Below, one piece after another: positions 8,851 through 17,550 of a DNA stretch of 64,000 nt. Under the pieces are notes generated by a model. That model had not been told where the DNA came from, ran no database searches, and saw only the letters and a program-made list of their open reading frames with translations. The number at the start of each line of letters is the position of its first letter. The first letter of the stretch is position 1. The stretch is from positions 4,032,001 to 4,096,000 of the forward strand of contig NZ_CP139420.1 in assembly GCF_034119845.1 (NCBI RefSeq), read 5' to 3'. The DNA is from Flavobacterium sp. NG2. Its GTDB lineage: Bacteria; Bacteroidota; Bacteroidia; Flavobacteriales; Flavobacteriaceae. A program made the translations under genes and the position numbers.

Positions 8851-9227
8851 TGGAAAACGTACTAACTCAATACCAATCAGTTGCTCTAAACGATGTTAAA
8901 GTATGGTTCAAAGCAGGAAAAACTTCAGATTTCCCAGCTGATGGTGGCGGATGTGTTAAATACAAAAACAAACAAATCGCCGTAATCAATTTCGAAAGAA
9001 GAAATGAATGGTATGCTTGTCAAAATGTATGTCCTCATAAAATGGAAATGGTACTATCAAGAGGAATGATTGGTTCTGCAGAAGACACACCTAAAATTGC
9101 TTGTCCTATCCATAAAAAAACTTTTTCATTAAAAGACGGAAGCAATTTAAGTGGTGACGATTTAAAAATCGCTACTTATCCAGTAAAAATCGTTGAAGGT
9201 GAAGTATTGATTGGGTTTATTGAATAA
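8850..9227 (+). CDS. nirD: nitrite reductase small subunit, Rieske-like
   Basis: A 125-residue Rieske-fold subunit of the NADH nitrite reductase. Unlike E. coli NirD, which lacks the cluster ligands, this protein keeps both Rieske boxes: C61-P-H63 (CPHK) and C85-P-I-H88 (CPIHKKTF), so it should bind a [2Fe-2S] cluster, as seen in assimilatory-type enzymes. It lies about 100 bp after nirB in the same direction, separated by a hairpin flanked by a direct repeat, and most likely shares the nirB transcript. It ends 35 bp before the DUF4202 gene. Confidence 0.94.
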   Translation: MENVLTQYQSVALNDVKVWFKAGKTSDFPADGGGCVKYKNKQIAVINFERRNEWYACQNVCPHKMEMVLSRGMIGSAEDTPKIACPIHKKTFSLKDGSNLSGDDLKIATYPVKIVEGEVLIGFIE

Positions 9228-9240
9228 ATATGTATCTTTG
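9211..9240 (+). promoter_or_regulatory. secondary promoter before DUF4202/kinase genes
   Basis: TTG (9211-9213), 19 bp, then TATCTTTG (9233-9240), a full match to the TTG-N19-TAnnTTTG Bacteroidota promoter. It overlaps the 3' end of nirD and could drive the DUF4202-kinase pair independently of nirB. Confidence 0.6.
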
Positions 9241-9262
9241 AAGTATCCTAAAAATACTCCAA

Positions 9263-9850
9263 ATGACTACAACACCTTTTCAAAAAGCCAGCCAATGGAT
9301 TGATGCCGAAAACGCTCAAGACCCTAATATAGAAATTCACGAATCCATAAGTCATCCAAAAGAACTATTATACTCTAATAGAATGTTTGATAGACTTATG
9401 GATTTTTGTCCTTCTGCCTCAGAAGAAGTCCAAATTGCAGCCAAAGCCCAACATATTTGCCGTTGGAAAATCGCACGAGAATCCTACCCTATGGATCGCG
9501 TTGGTTATTTAAGATGGAGAGAAGAATTGAAAAAATTTCACGCAAAACTAACTGCTGAAATTCTAGAAAAAGCAGGATACGACCAAAGTTTTATCGACAG
9601 AGTTTGTTTTCTGATTGAAAAAAAACTACTCAAAAAAGACGCCGAAACACAATTACTAGAAGACGTCATTTGCTTAGTATTCTTAGAATATTACCTAGAG
9701 CCATTTGTTGAAAAACACGACAAAGAGAAATTAAAAAATATCATCCTAAAAACTTGGAATAAAATGTCTGAAAAAGGACACCAAGCGGCTTTAAAAATCA
9801 ATTATAGCCCAGCAAATTTAGACTTGATAAAAGAAGCTCTCGGATTGTAA
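9263..9850 (+). CDS. DUF4202 domain-containing protein
   Basis: A 195-residue soluble, mostly helical protein of the DUF4202 family. Conserved blocks are AQHICRWKI (about 74-82), YPMDRVGYLRWR, and LEDVICLVFLEYYL near residue 135; the conserved His, Arg and Asp residues suggest an enzyme or ligand-binding protein, but no reaction is known to me. Genes of this family recur beside nitrite and nitrate assimilation genes, which matches its place here between nirD and the nitrate sensor kinase. The kinase gene starts only 4 bp downstream, so the two are almost certainly co-translated. Confidence 0.85.
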   Translation: MTTTPFQKASQWIDAENAQDPNIEIHESISHPKELLYSNRMFDRLMDFCPSASEEVQIAAKAQHICRWKIARESYPMDRVGYLRWREELKKFHAKLTAEILEKAGYDQSFIDRVCFLIEKKLLKKDAETQLLEDVICLVFLEYYLEPFVEKHDKEKLKNIILKTWNKMSEKGHQAALKINYSPANLDLIKEALGL

Positions 9851-9854
9851 AAAT

Positions 9855-11663
9855 ATGAAAAAAGACACCTCAGAAACAGCGAATAGCCTCAACTTCAAAA
9901 AGCTAAAACAGCGCTATATTTTTGCCTTAGTCACTATTGCTATTACAGTAATTTTAAGCCAAATGTTAATCCAATACAACATTAACACCCAGCTTAATGA
10001 CTCTCGGTTAATAAACATCTCTGGAAAACAAAGAATGTTAAGCCAAAAATTAGTCAAAGAGATTTTGATACTGAATGCTGTTTCTGATGCTCCCAAAACA
10101 AAGCAACAAATTTTCAACATAAAAGAAACTCTATCTATTTGGCAATCCACACAAATAGCTTTGCAAAACGGAGATGATAATCTTCAATTCCCAAAAGAGC
10201 AAACCAAAGAACTCAAACAACTATACATCAATATTAGCCCAAATTTCGACACCATAGTTTCAACTACAAACGAAATTTTAAACCAGCACAAACTAAGCGG
10301 AAGCCCTATACGTAAACCGCAACTAATTCAAACAGTATTAGACAACCAAGTCATTTTTCTAAAAAAAATGAACCAAATTGTAGGGCAATATGAAAAAGAA
10401 GCGTTTTACAAAGTAACCCTTCAGCGCAATACTGAATATGGTATTTTATTTTTCACCCTACTCGTTTTACTACTCGAACTACAGTTCATTTTTAAGCCTA
10501 CTAATAAAAAAATAGAACAGCTTATCTCTAAACTTTTAGTTTCAGAAAAAAAAGCACTCAAATTAGCATACGACACCGAAATTATTAGCGAACAAAAAGA
10601 GAACTCCGTTAAAGAGCTCAAATCTTTGAATTATGCTATGGAAAATACATTATTGTATTGCCGAATTTCGAATGACGGAAGCATTATCCATATAGGAGAT
10701 AAATTTGCAAAACTCATCAATTATAGTAGTTTTCATGCCGACAAGAAATTCTCCGAAGCACTTACTTCTATTGAAAAAGAACAACTCTTTATAGACCGTA
10801 TTATAAAAGAGAAACAAAAAAGTGGATGGCAAGGCGAACTTAAAATCACTAATCCAAACAACGAACCACTTTGGCTTGACCTCTCTATGATACCCGTTAC
10901 TATTCGAAAGGAAGAATCGGAATTACTAATCATTTGTTTTGATATTACCATCCGTAAAACAGCCGAACAAGAAGTCGAAAGACTAAATGCTGAAAATATA
11001 GCTGAAAAAATAAACCAACAAAAAATTATCTCTAGCAAAATTGTAGAAAACCAAGAAAACGAACAAAACAGAATTGCTAGAGAAATTCATGACGGAATTG
11101 GACAAATGTTAACAGGCTTGAAATTTAGCCTTGAAAGCATCAACTTAGACGACAAAGAAAAGTCTGCTCAAAAAATTGAATACCTAAAGAAACTGTCACT
11201 CGACATCATCAAAGGTGTACGTACCGCTACTTTCAATTTGATGCCACCCGAATTAAGCGATCATGGTATCGTTTCCTCATTAGGGAAATTGACACTAGAA
11301 CTATCCAAACTTACTGGGAAAAACATTCTTTTTTACAACAAAAGTGACTTTGACCAAAGATTAGATTCTTTAATCGAAATCAACCTTTACCGTTTGACTC
11401 AAGAAGCCATCAACAATGCTATAAAATATGCCGAATCTACGCATATCATTGTACAACTTACACATAGCCCAACCTTACTAAGTGTTACAATAGACGATAA
11501 TGGAAAAGGATTTGACGTTTCCAAAGCTGAGAAAAACAAAACGAGCGAATCAGGAATGGGATTGCTATTTATGAAAGAACGAATTCAATACATTAACGGT
11601 CGTATCTTTTTTAATTCTATTCCAGGAGAAGGAACACGAATTACCTTTAATATTCCTATTTAG
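9855..11663 (+). CDS. NarX-like nitrate/nitrite sensor histidine kinase
   Basis: A 602-residue membrane kinase. Helix 1 spans about 24-43, a periplasmic sensor domain about 44-192 contains ISGKQRMLSQ (S56-Q64 region), resembling the nitrate-binding P-box of NarX/PilJ-type sensors, and helix 2 spans about 193-213. A coiled linker and a PAS/PAC domain (about 262-372) follow, then a HisKA_3 dimerisation domain with H412 in REIHDGIGQML and an HATPase domain with N-box EAINNAIKY and G-boxes DDNGKGFD and GMGLLF. HisKA_3 kinases pair with NarL/FixJ regulators, and one is encoded next (11863). The PAS insertion is absent from E. coli NarX. Nitrate sensing is inferred from the P-box and context. Confidence 0.9.
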   Translation: MKKDTSETANSLNFKKLKQRYIFALVTIAITVILSQMLIQYNINTQLNDSRLINISGKQRMLSQKLVKEILILNAVSDAPKTKQQIFNIKETLSIWQSTQIALQNGDDNLQFPKEQTKELKQLYINISPNFDTIVSTTNEILNQHKLSGSPIRKPQLIQTVLDNQVIFLKKMNQIVGQYEKEAFYKVTLQRNTEYGILFFTLLVLLLELQFIFKPTNKKIEQLISKLLVSEKKALKLAYDTEIISEQKENSVKELKSLNYAMENTLLYCRISNDGSIIHIGDKFAKLINYSSFHADKKFSEALTSIEKEQLFIDRIIKEKQKSGWQGELKITNPNNEPLWLDLSMIPVTIRKEESELLIICFDITIRKTAEQEVERLNAENIAEKINQQKIISSKIVENQENEQNRIAREIHDGIGQMLTGLKFSLESINLDDKEKSAQKIEYLKKLSLDIIKGVRTATFNLMPPELSDHGIVSSLGKLTLELSKLTGKNILFYNKSDFDQRLDSLIEINLYRLTQEAINNAIKYAESTHIIVQLTHSPTLLSVTIDDNGKGFDVSKAEKNKTSESGMGLLFMKERIQYINGRIFFNSIPGEGTRITFNIPI

Positions 11664-11781
11664 AATATTCAGTGTAAAAAAAACTGACACAAATTACACG
11701 AATTACCACAAATCATAGGTGCTTCAAAATTAAATTCCACAAATCTCAGCTGATTATTTCCGTTTCGTATAGTACGTGAAA

Positions 11782-11833
11782 AAATATTCAAATAATTACG
11801 TATATTGCACATTATTTTAGTGTTTAATACGTA
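11782..11833 (+). promoter_or_regulatory. narL-like gene promoter region with TACGTA half-sites
   Basis: TACGTA half-sites occur at 11797-11802 (followed by TATTGC, a poor -7 box) and 11828-11833, and TACGTG at 11773. None forms the complete 16-bp dyad. The stretch AATATTCAAA followed by ATTACGTATAT (11783-11805) recurs with one indel before the MFS gene (12873-12894), suggesting a shared second element. Confidence 0.45.
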
Positions 11834-11862
11834 ACACATCCTTAATTAATCTTAAGTAAATT

Positions 11863-12519
11863 ATGAGCAATATCATTCGAGTAGTTCTAGCAGACGACCA
11901 TGTATTCGTAAGAGACGGAGTAAAATCCTTGTTAGAATCGGAAGAAAATATCGTCGTTGTTGGAGAAGCTACTGACGGTCAAGAAGCTTTAACAGTGGTA
12001 GAAGAGCACAAACCAGATTTATTAATCATCGATATTAGAATGCCTCATCTTACAGGAATCGAGGTGGTGGACAAGCTACGTAAAGCAAACAATTTTGTCA
12101 AAACAATTGTTTTATCGATGCATGATTCCGAAGAATACGTGCTTAAATCAATTAATGCAGGTGCTGACGGATACTTACTAAAAGGATCTAGTAAAGAAGA
12201 ATTCTTAAAAGCACTACATACTGTTACTAATGGAGGTAAGTATTTCACAGGAGACATTTCATCTATCTTAATCAATCAATTATCTAATCCATCTGCGGTT
12301 GAAGCAAAAAGTACGATGGCAGAAGAATTAACGATAACCAAAAGAGAAAAAGAAATTTTAAAGCTTTTACTCTCAGGCAAAGGAAACAAAGAAATTGCCG
12401 AAACCTTAGACATCAGTAAACGTACAGCCGAAGTACACCGCTTTAATCTGATGAAAAAACTAAAAGTCAAAAACCTAATGGAGCTCTCAAATAAAGCTAC
12501 AGAATATTCATTAATATAA
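11863..12519 (+). CDS. NarL/FixJ-family response regulator
   Basis: A 218-residue regulator with a receiver domain (D11/D12 acidic pair, phosphoacceptor D57 in LLIIDIRMP, switch lysine in YLLKG) and a LuxR-type HTH at the C-terminus (about 155-215). The recognition helix reads ISKRTAEVHRFNLMKKL. Compared with E. coli NarL, the valine DNA contact is kept but Lys188 and Lys192 are replaced by Glu and Phe, so its target sequence should differ from the NarL heptamer. It is the natural partner of the NarX-like kinase ending 199 bp upstream and probably controls nitrate/nitrite genes of this region. Confidence 0.94.
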   Translation: MSNIIRVVLADDHVFVRDGVKSLLESEENIVVVGEATDGQEALTVVEEHKPDLLIIDIRMPHLTGIEVVDKLRKANNFVKTIVLSMHDSEEYVLKSINAGADGYLLKGSSKEEFLKALHTVTNGGKYFTGDISSILINQLSNPSAVEAKSTMAEELTITKREKEILKLLLSGKGNKEIAETLDISKRTAEVHRFNLMKKLKVKNLMELSNKATEYSLI

Positions 12520-12532
12520 AAAAACATCATTC

Positions 12533-12568
12533 TTAAAAACCGCTAATTGATAAATTAGCGTTTTTTTT
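12533..12568 (+). terminator. terminator after the response regulator
   Basis: CGCTAATT (12541-12548) pairs with AATTAGCG (12553-12560) around GATA, followed by eight T. Confidence 0.93.
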
Positions 12569-12871
12569 ATACTTAGATCACAACCTACAATCAAGCTTTC
12601 ACTACGTAGACTTAGTCTCAGTACAAGTCAGAATTACTTATCCCCAAAAAACAATATATAAAGAGCTATACTTTATCAAATAGAGCTAATTGAAAATCCC
12701 AATTAAAATTACAAACAAAATCTAGAGTGTATCTCAACTACTCACTATACAATTACTAAAAGCAAGACTTTAGGCTAACCCAAAAGCCTACCAAAAACAG
12801 AAAACTATTCCTTTTAATCAAAAATATCGCTAGATTTTATGCTTTTCATAAAAAGCATTACTTAAATCAAA
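12569..12871. other. intergenic stretch without recognised features
   Basis: About 300 bp of AT-rich sequence between the regulator terminator and the MFS promoter. I see no gene, strong hairpin or member of the repeat families found elsewhere. Confidence 0.6.
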
Positions 12872-12872
12872 G

Positions 12873-12949
12873 AATATTCAAAAATTACGTATATCAACTA
12901 AATTACCTAAATTAAAATACGTATTAATACGTAACTATACTTATATTTG
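12873..12949 (+). promoter_or_regulatory. narK-type gene promoter with tandem TACGTA dyads
   Basis: A perfect 16-bp palindrome TACGTATTAATACGTA (12918-12933) overlaps a second dyad TACGTAACTATACTTA (12928-12943), which in turn overlaps the -7 box TATATTTG (12942-12949) by two bases, the same geometry as at nirB. An upstream element at 12873-12894 resembles one before the response regulator. The start codon is 22 bp after the -7 box. Confidence 0.8.
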
Positions 12950-12971
12950 TAAAAAAATAAATCAAGTATAT

Positions 12972-14450
12972 ATGGAAAATACTAGTTCATTATCAAAATC
13001 ACATAGAATGTTATTTCTTAACACCTTGGCTTTCACAGTATGCTTTGCATGTTGGACGCTAAATGGTGTACTAGTTACTTACTTAGTAGACAAAGGAATT
13101 TTCAACTGGAGCGTTGTTCAAGTTGGATGGCTACTTGGAATTCCAATTTTAACAGGTTCCATCATGCGTTTACCTATTGGTATTTTAACAGATAAATACG
13201 GCGGAAAATATGTTTTCGCCACCTTACTTCTCCTTTGCTCTATTCCACTTTTCCTTTTACCATTAGCCGATAGCTTTTTCATGTTTGCTATCTTAAGCTT
13301 TTTATTTGGAATGGTCGGAACCAGTTTTGCTGTTGGTATTGGATACACTTCAATTTTTTATCCAAAAGAATGGCAAGGTAGAGCATTGGGGATTTTTGGA
13401 ATGGGAAATGCAGGAGCAGCAATAACAACCTTTTTGGCTCCCTCATTACTTAACCATTTCTCTATTGAAGATCCTCAAAACGGCTGGAAACTACTACCTA
13501 TCGCCTATGGAGTAACCTTATTAGTAATAGGAATATTATTCATCTTATTTGCTGAAAATAAAAAATTAGAAAAATCAAACCGTACCATACCTCAAATGTT
13601 AACGACTCTAAAAAGTCCACGTGTTTGGCGTTTTGGAGCCTACTATTTCTTAGTATTCGGTTGTTTTGTAGCTTACTCACAATGGCTACTACCTAACTTC
13701 ATGAACGTATACAGCACTAGTCTTGTAATGGGTGGAATGTTTGCTACTATGTTCAGTTTGCCATCTGGTGTGATTCGTGCTTTTGGTGGTTATTTATCAG
13801 ATAAATTTGGTGCTCGAACTGTAATGTATTGGGTACTAAGTTCCTCAGTAGTATTAAGCTTTTTATTGATGATCCCAAAAATGGAAATTAAAACTGCTGG
13901 ACCTGGAGTAATGTCTGGTAAAAAAGGAATCGTAACAGCAGTATCCCCAACTAATGTTAGAGTAGACGATAAAGACTTTCCTATTGATGCTAAACCTGAA
14001 GCAATATCCGAAGGCAATATTTTCCCAACTAAATCCTCTTGGCAAAAAGTGATTGTCACTCAAAATCAAGAAGTGAACAAAAAAGAATTACTTGCCAAAG
14101 GTATTACCAGAATCAATTTTGACGCTAACATGTGGGTATATCTAGTTTTAGTTATCTTAATTGGTATATCATGGGGAATCGGAAAAGCAGCTGTTTATAA
14201 GCACATCCCTGAATATTTCCCTACTGAGATAGGAGTTGTAGGTGGTATGGTTGGATTACTAGGTGGTCTAGGAGGATTTTTTGGTCCAATCATCTTTAGT
14301 TACCTACTAACCACAACAGGAATATGGTCAAGTTCATGGATATTTGTATTATTATTCTCTGCCATTTGTTTAATCTGGATGCATATTACCATCACCAATA
14401 TGATGAATGAAAAACAACCAGCAATGGCTAAAGAAATTGAAAAAAAATAA
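12972..14450 (+). CDS. narK: NarK/NNP-family nitrate/nitrite MFS transporter with extra domain
   Basis: A 492-residue, 12-helix inner-membrane carrier of the nitrate-nitrite porter family. Both nitrate signatures are visible, GNAGAAITTFLAP in helix 5 and GLLGGLGGFFGP in helix 11, as are the substrate arginines in helices 2 (SIMRLPIG) and 8 (GVIRAFGGYL). It is about 80 residues longer than simple family members because of a soluble, beta-rich insert (about 303-384) between helices 9 and 10, on the periplasmic side if the N-terminus is cytoplasmic. It probably imports nitrate or exchanges nitrate/nitrite for the pathway encoded here, and its promoter carries the shared dyad twice. Confidence 0.93.
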   Translation: MENTSSLSKSHRMLFLNTLAFTVCFACWTLNGVLVTYLVDKGIFNWSVVQVGWLLGIPILTGSIMRLPIGILTDKYGGKYVFATLLLLCSIPLFLLPLADSFFMFAILSFLFGMVGTSFAVGIGYTSIFYPKEWQGRALGIFGMGNAGAAITTFLAPSLLNHFSIEDPQNGWKLLPIAYGVTLLVIGILFILFAENKKLEKSNRTIPQMLTTLKSPRVWRFGAYYFLVFGCFVAYSQWLLPNFMNVYSTSLVMGGMFATMFSLPSGVIRAFGGYLSDKFGARTVMYWVLSSSVVLSFLLMIPKMEIKTAGPGVMSGKKGIVTAVSPTNVRVDDKDFPIDAKPEAISEGNIFPTKSSWQKVIVTQNQEVNKKELLAKGITRINFDANMWVYLVLVILIGISWGIGKAAVYKHIPEYFPTEIGVVGGMVGLLGGLGGFFGPIIFSYLLTTTGIWSSSWIFVLLFSAICLIWMHITITNMMNEKQPAMAKEIEKK

Positions 14451-14501
14451 CACAATACGACGCTAATTCCATCCAGAATTAGAACAAAAACTTTTTTTTT
14501 T

Positions 14502-14534
14502 GCTGTCTTGAAATTCGTTTCGGGCAGCTTTTTT
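14502..14534 (+). terminator. terminator after narK-type gene
   Basis: GCTGTCTTGAAA pairs with TTTCGGGCAGC (one bulge, G-U pairs) around TTCG, followed by T residues. Confidence 0.8.
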
Positions 14535-14840
14535 CTTTTTATAAGGAACTGAACATGCTACTTATCAAAATTACTCACTTCGGCTGTCCGAAGCACTTCC
14601 AGGCATACAGGTAAATTTCATGCATATGTTATCACCACACAAGAAAACACTACACCACACAAGAGAATGCTACTACAATCAAGGCTAAACCAGAAGTTTT
14701 TAATTCATAACAACATCACAAACCTCATATTAAAAATCCCATATAAATTTCCTAAAAAATTTATCTAATAATTAGAAACCAATCCTCTTATTACCAAATC
14801 CTTAATTCGACTCAAGATTGGTATTCTTTAGTGATAAAAC

Positions 14841-14872
14841 TAAGTATATGTACGTAATTTTAGCTAATTTTG
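14841..14872 (+). promoter_or_regulatory. TACGTA dyad and -7 boxes before the first FNR-like gene
   Basis: TAAGTATATGTACGTA (14841-14856) matches the shared 16-bp dyad. A -7 box TAATTTTG lies at 14865-14872; a weaker TAATTTTA (14855-14862) overlaps the dyad by two bases in the same way as at nirB. The gene starts at 14901, so autoregulation is possible. The rest of 14535-14840 shows no gene. Confidence 0.7.
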
Positions 14873-14900
14873 TTATTGTATAATCTAAATCAGATATATC

Positions 14901-15605
14901 ATGAATCGCATCCATACCGACTGTACAAGCTGTATCAATACAAGTTGTTTCATCAAAAAACATTTACACCTAGAAAAGATGCAAGATTTTATTTTGCAAA
15001 AAAATACTTTTCCATGTAAAAAAGGACAGCAATTCATGATTGAAGGAGCACCAACACAAGGATTATATTTTCTTCAAAAAGGAAAAGTAAAAATCTTAAA
15101 AACAGGAATTTACGGTCGTGAACAAATTGTACGTTTAGCACAAGAAGGAGACACCATTGGATTTAGAGGTTTCGGGACAAGCAACCGCTACTTAATTGGA
15201 GCTTCCGCCCTTGAAGATACCGTACTGTGTAATTTTAGTAACGAAATCATGCAGGAAATTCTAAAAACCATACCAGAATTCACCTATGACATGATGCTTT
15301 TTTATGCACAAGAGCTTAATAAAAGTGAGAACAGAGTTAAAAAAATTGCCCAAATGAATGTTCGAGAACGCGTTATCGATACCTTATTGCATTTGTTTAA
15401 AAAATTCGGACAAACCAACCACCTCATCAACGTTAATCTTAGCCGAAAAGAAATCGCCGACTTCGCTGGAACTACAGACGAACAAGTAACTAGAATTTTT
15501 TCAAGCCTTAAAAAAGAAGGATTGATCAATATTGTAGGTAAAAAAATCAGTCTGTTAGAAATCCCTAAACTACAAGCTGAAATCGCGGAACACCGTCAGT
15601 TTTAG
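14901..15605 (+). CDS. FNR-like Crp-family regulator, paralogue 1
   Basis: A 234-residue Crp/Fnr regulator: N-terminal cysteine segment, cNMP-type beta-roll (about 30-125), dimer helix (about 125-160) and HTH_Crp (about 165-225). Cysteines C8, C11 and C16 (CxxCx4C) plus C110, which aligns with FNR Cys122 (ALEDTVLC versus ALETSMVC), reproduce the FNR [4Fe-4S] ligand set; C39 is extra. The recognition helix TTDEQVTRIFSSL keeps the Glu and Arg of FNR (ExxSR) with Thr in place of Ser. It is closely related to the product at 56954 over its whole length. It lies between narK and the porin, and likely responds to oxygen or nitric oxide. Confidence 0.93.
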   Translation: MNRIHTDCTSCINTSCFIKKHLHLEKMQDFILQKNTFPCKKGQQFMIEGAPTQGLYFLQKGKVKILKTGIYGREQIVRLAQEGDTIGFRGFGTSNRYLIGASALEDTVLCNFSNEIMQEILKTIPEFTYDMMLFYAQELNKSENRVKKIAQMNVRERVIDTLLHLFKKFGQTNHLINVNLSRKEIADFAGTTDEQVTRIFSSLKKEGLINIVGKKISLLEIPKLQAEIAEHRQF

Positions 15606-16075
15606 TATCCATACGGTAAAAGGATACACGGATGGCACGGATATAATTTCCTTCTTTATGTTTTGATTGTCTTTAAAACACAGATTTTCACAGATTTTAT
15701 TCGCGCTCTAGCGATGAAATCAATACATTTATTCTTAGTGTCTTTACGTGGAACATTAAATGATAAAAAGGAACGCGGATGACGCGGATCAAAATACTCT
15801 CTTTGTGTTTTGATTTTCTTAAAAAACACCGATTTACACGGATTTTATTCGTCCCCTAGCGATAACGTAAATACAATTATTCTATTCTTTAGTTCCTTGG
15901 CGTCTTTTCGACAAAATAATTCTATTTACTCTTAGCGGCTTAGCGCCTTGGCGGTAAAAATATTCTGTTTAATCTGTGTCATCAGTGTCCCATTTCTCAA
16001 AAACCTCCCTTTTACGTAAGTAAAAACAAACCCTCTCTTTTCTCTCTTAGTACGTAATACGTATTTACAAAACCC
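15606..16075. repeat. intergenic region of degenerate flavobacterial repeats
   Basis: About 450 bp of phrases that recur elsewhere in the window: ACACAGATTTTCACAGATTTT, GATGACGCGGATC, and CTTAGCGGCTTAGCGCC. Similar wording lies at 20260-20350, 21200-21410, 39072-39590 and 60508-60650. It has no coding potential. Two TACGTA clusters, near 16013 and at 16051-16062, close the region. Confidence 0.7.
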
Positions 16076-16188
16076 CTAAAAACAACAGTTTACAAGCATT
16101 TTATGCGAAAACACATGTTTTAAAACACCTTAAGTCTGTTTTAAACAAGGGTTAAAAACCTTTTTTTTGATGCTAATTACAGTAGGCT

Positions 16189-16214
16189 TAAGTAAATATA
16201 CGTACGTACATTTG
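16189..16214 (+). promoter_or_regulatory. porin/nrtA promoter with TACGTA dyad
   Basis: TAAGTAAATATACGTA (16189-16204) matches the 16-bp dyad; the -7 box TACATTTG is at 16207-16214, two bases after the dyad. TACGTACATTTG (16203-16214) is nearly the same 12-mer as at nirB (TACGTATATTTG). The porin starts 45 bp after the -7 box. Confidence 0.75.
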
Positions 16215-16258
16215 TCCTGTAGATCATTAGAAAAAAACAAATATTAAAATCAATCATT

Positions 16259-17524
16259 ATGAAGTTACTTAAAACAATTTCTTTTAGCTTATTAGGTTTA
16301 ATTACCGCTAGTACGTATGCACAAGAGTTTAGCTCTGACATTCAAATTAGACCTCGTTACGAATATACTAACGGTTTTGGTACTTTACTAACTCCTACCA
16401 CTGAACATACTTCATTTATAGGAAACCGTACAAGAGTAAACTTCAATTATGGAGACGCCAAATTAAAAATGAAAGTAGCGTTGCAAAACGTACGCACATG
16501 GGGAGCAGTAAACAACCTTACAGGAGGTATTTCAAATGCAACGAATAGTTTTGTGTTATTTGAAGGATGGGCACAATATAGTTTTTCAGACAAATGGAGT
16601 ACCAAAGTAGGACGTCAACCATTATCATACGATAATCAAAGAATCCTTGGAGGTTTAGATTGGGCAAATCAAGGACGTAGTTTTGATGCCGCTTTAATAA
16701 AATTCAAAGGAGCAAAAAGTCAATTAGATTTAGGATTTGCTTTAAATGCTGATTCAGAAGCAAAAGTTGCCCCAGCAACGCCTTTTGCAACCGATTTCAA
16801 AGACATGCAATATGCTTGGTACCACACCAACATCAAAAAATTAGGAGTTAGTTTCCTAGCCTTAAACTTAGGAAGAGAGTATTTAAAAACACCTTCTGAA
16901 ATAGAGACTAATTACTCTCAAACATTAGGTTCTTATGCTAATTATGCTGGTAAAAAAGTAACTTTTGACTTTAGTTTATACGGACAAACAGGTAAAATTG
17001 GTAAAAATGAAGTTTCAGCATGGGAAACAGCAGCTAATTTAGGCTATGCTTTTACACCAAAATTCAAAGCTACTTTAGGATATGAATTCTTATCTGGTAA
17101 AGATCAAACATCAACTTCAACAGTGGTGAAATCATTCAACCCTATATTTGGTACCAACCACGCTTTCAATGGTTTTATGGATTACTTCTACGTAGGAAAC
17201 CACGGTGGATCAGTAGGATTACAAGACCTTACACTGAAACTAGATTTCCCTATCAAAAAAGTAAACTTATCTGTTGCTCCTCATTTATTTTACGCTGCAA
17301 ACGAATTGGCTGCAACGGATGATAAATACTTAGGAACAGAACTAGACATCACAGCTGTTTACAAAGTGTACAAAGACATCACTCTAGTGGCTGGATACTC
17401 TCAAATGTTTGCTTCAGATTCAATGGTTGCTCTTAAAGGCGGTACAGGTCTGAACGATACTACAAACAACTGGGCGTATGTGATGGTAAACATCAACCCA
17501 CAAATCTTTTCAAGCAAAAAATAA
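16259..17524 (+). CDS. alginate_exp-family outer-membrane beta-barrel porin
   Basis: A 421-residue protein with a type I signal peptide (about 1-21, ending STYAQ) and alternating amphipathic beta strands throughout, matching the alginate-export (AlgE-like) barrel family in size and start (DIQIRPRYEY). The mature protein is a predicted outer-membrane channel. It is followed after 26 bp by the nitrate-binding lipoprotein gene and lies between a nitrate regulator and the nitrate ABC operon, so anion (nitrate/nitrite) uptake is the likely role; the substrate is inferred from position alone. Confidence 0.88.
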   Translation: MKLLKTISFSLLGLITASTYAQEFSSDIQIRPRYEYTNGFGTLLTPTTEHTSFIGNRTRVNFNYGDAKLKMKVALQNVRTWGAVNNLTGGISNATNSFVLFEGWAQYSFSDKWSTKVGRQPLSYDNQRILGGLDWANQGRSFDAALIKFKGAKSQLDLGFALNADSEAKVAPATPFATDFKDMQYAWYHTNIKKLGVSFLALNLGREYLKTPSEIETNYSQTLGSYANYAGKKVTFDFSLYGQTGKIGKNEVSAWETAANLGYAFTPKFKATLGYEFLSGKDQTSTSTVVKSFNPIFGTNHAFNGFMDYFYVGNHGGSVGLQDLTLKLDFPIKKVNLSVAPHLFYAANELAATDDKYLGTELDITAVYKVYKDITLVAGYSQMFASDSMVALKGGTGLNDTTNNWAYVMVNINPQIFSSKK

Positions 17525-17550
17525 TTAGGAAACAATAAAACAAAAACAAT

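Noticed and set aside
9242..9258. AGTAT...ATACT dyad after the promoter before DUF4202
   Set aside because: Only 5-bp arms and no TACGTA half; not counted as a copy of the nitrate motif.
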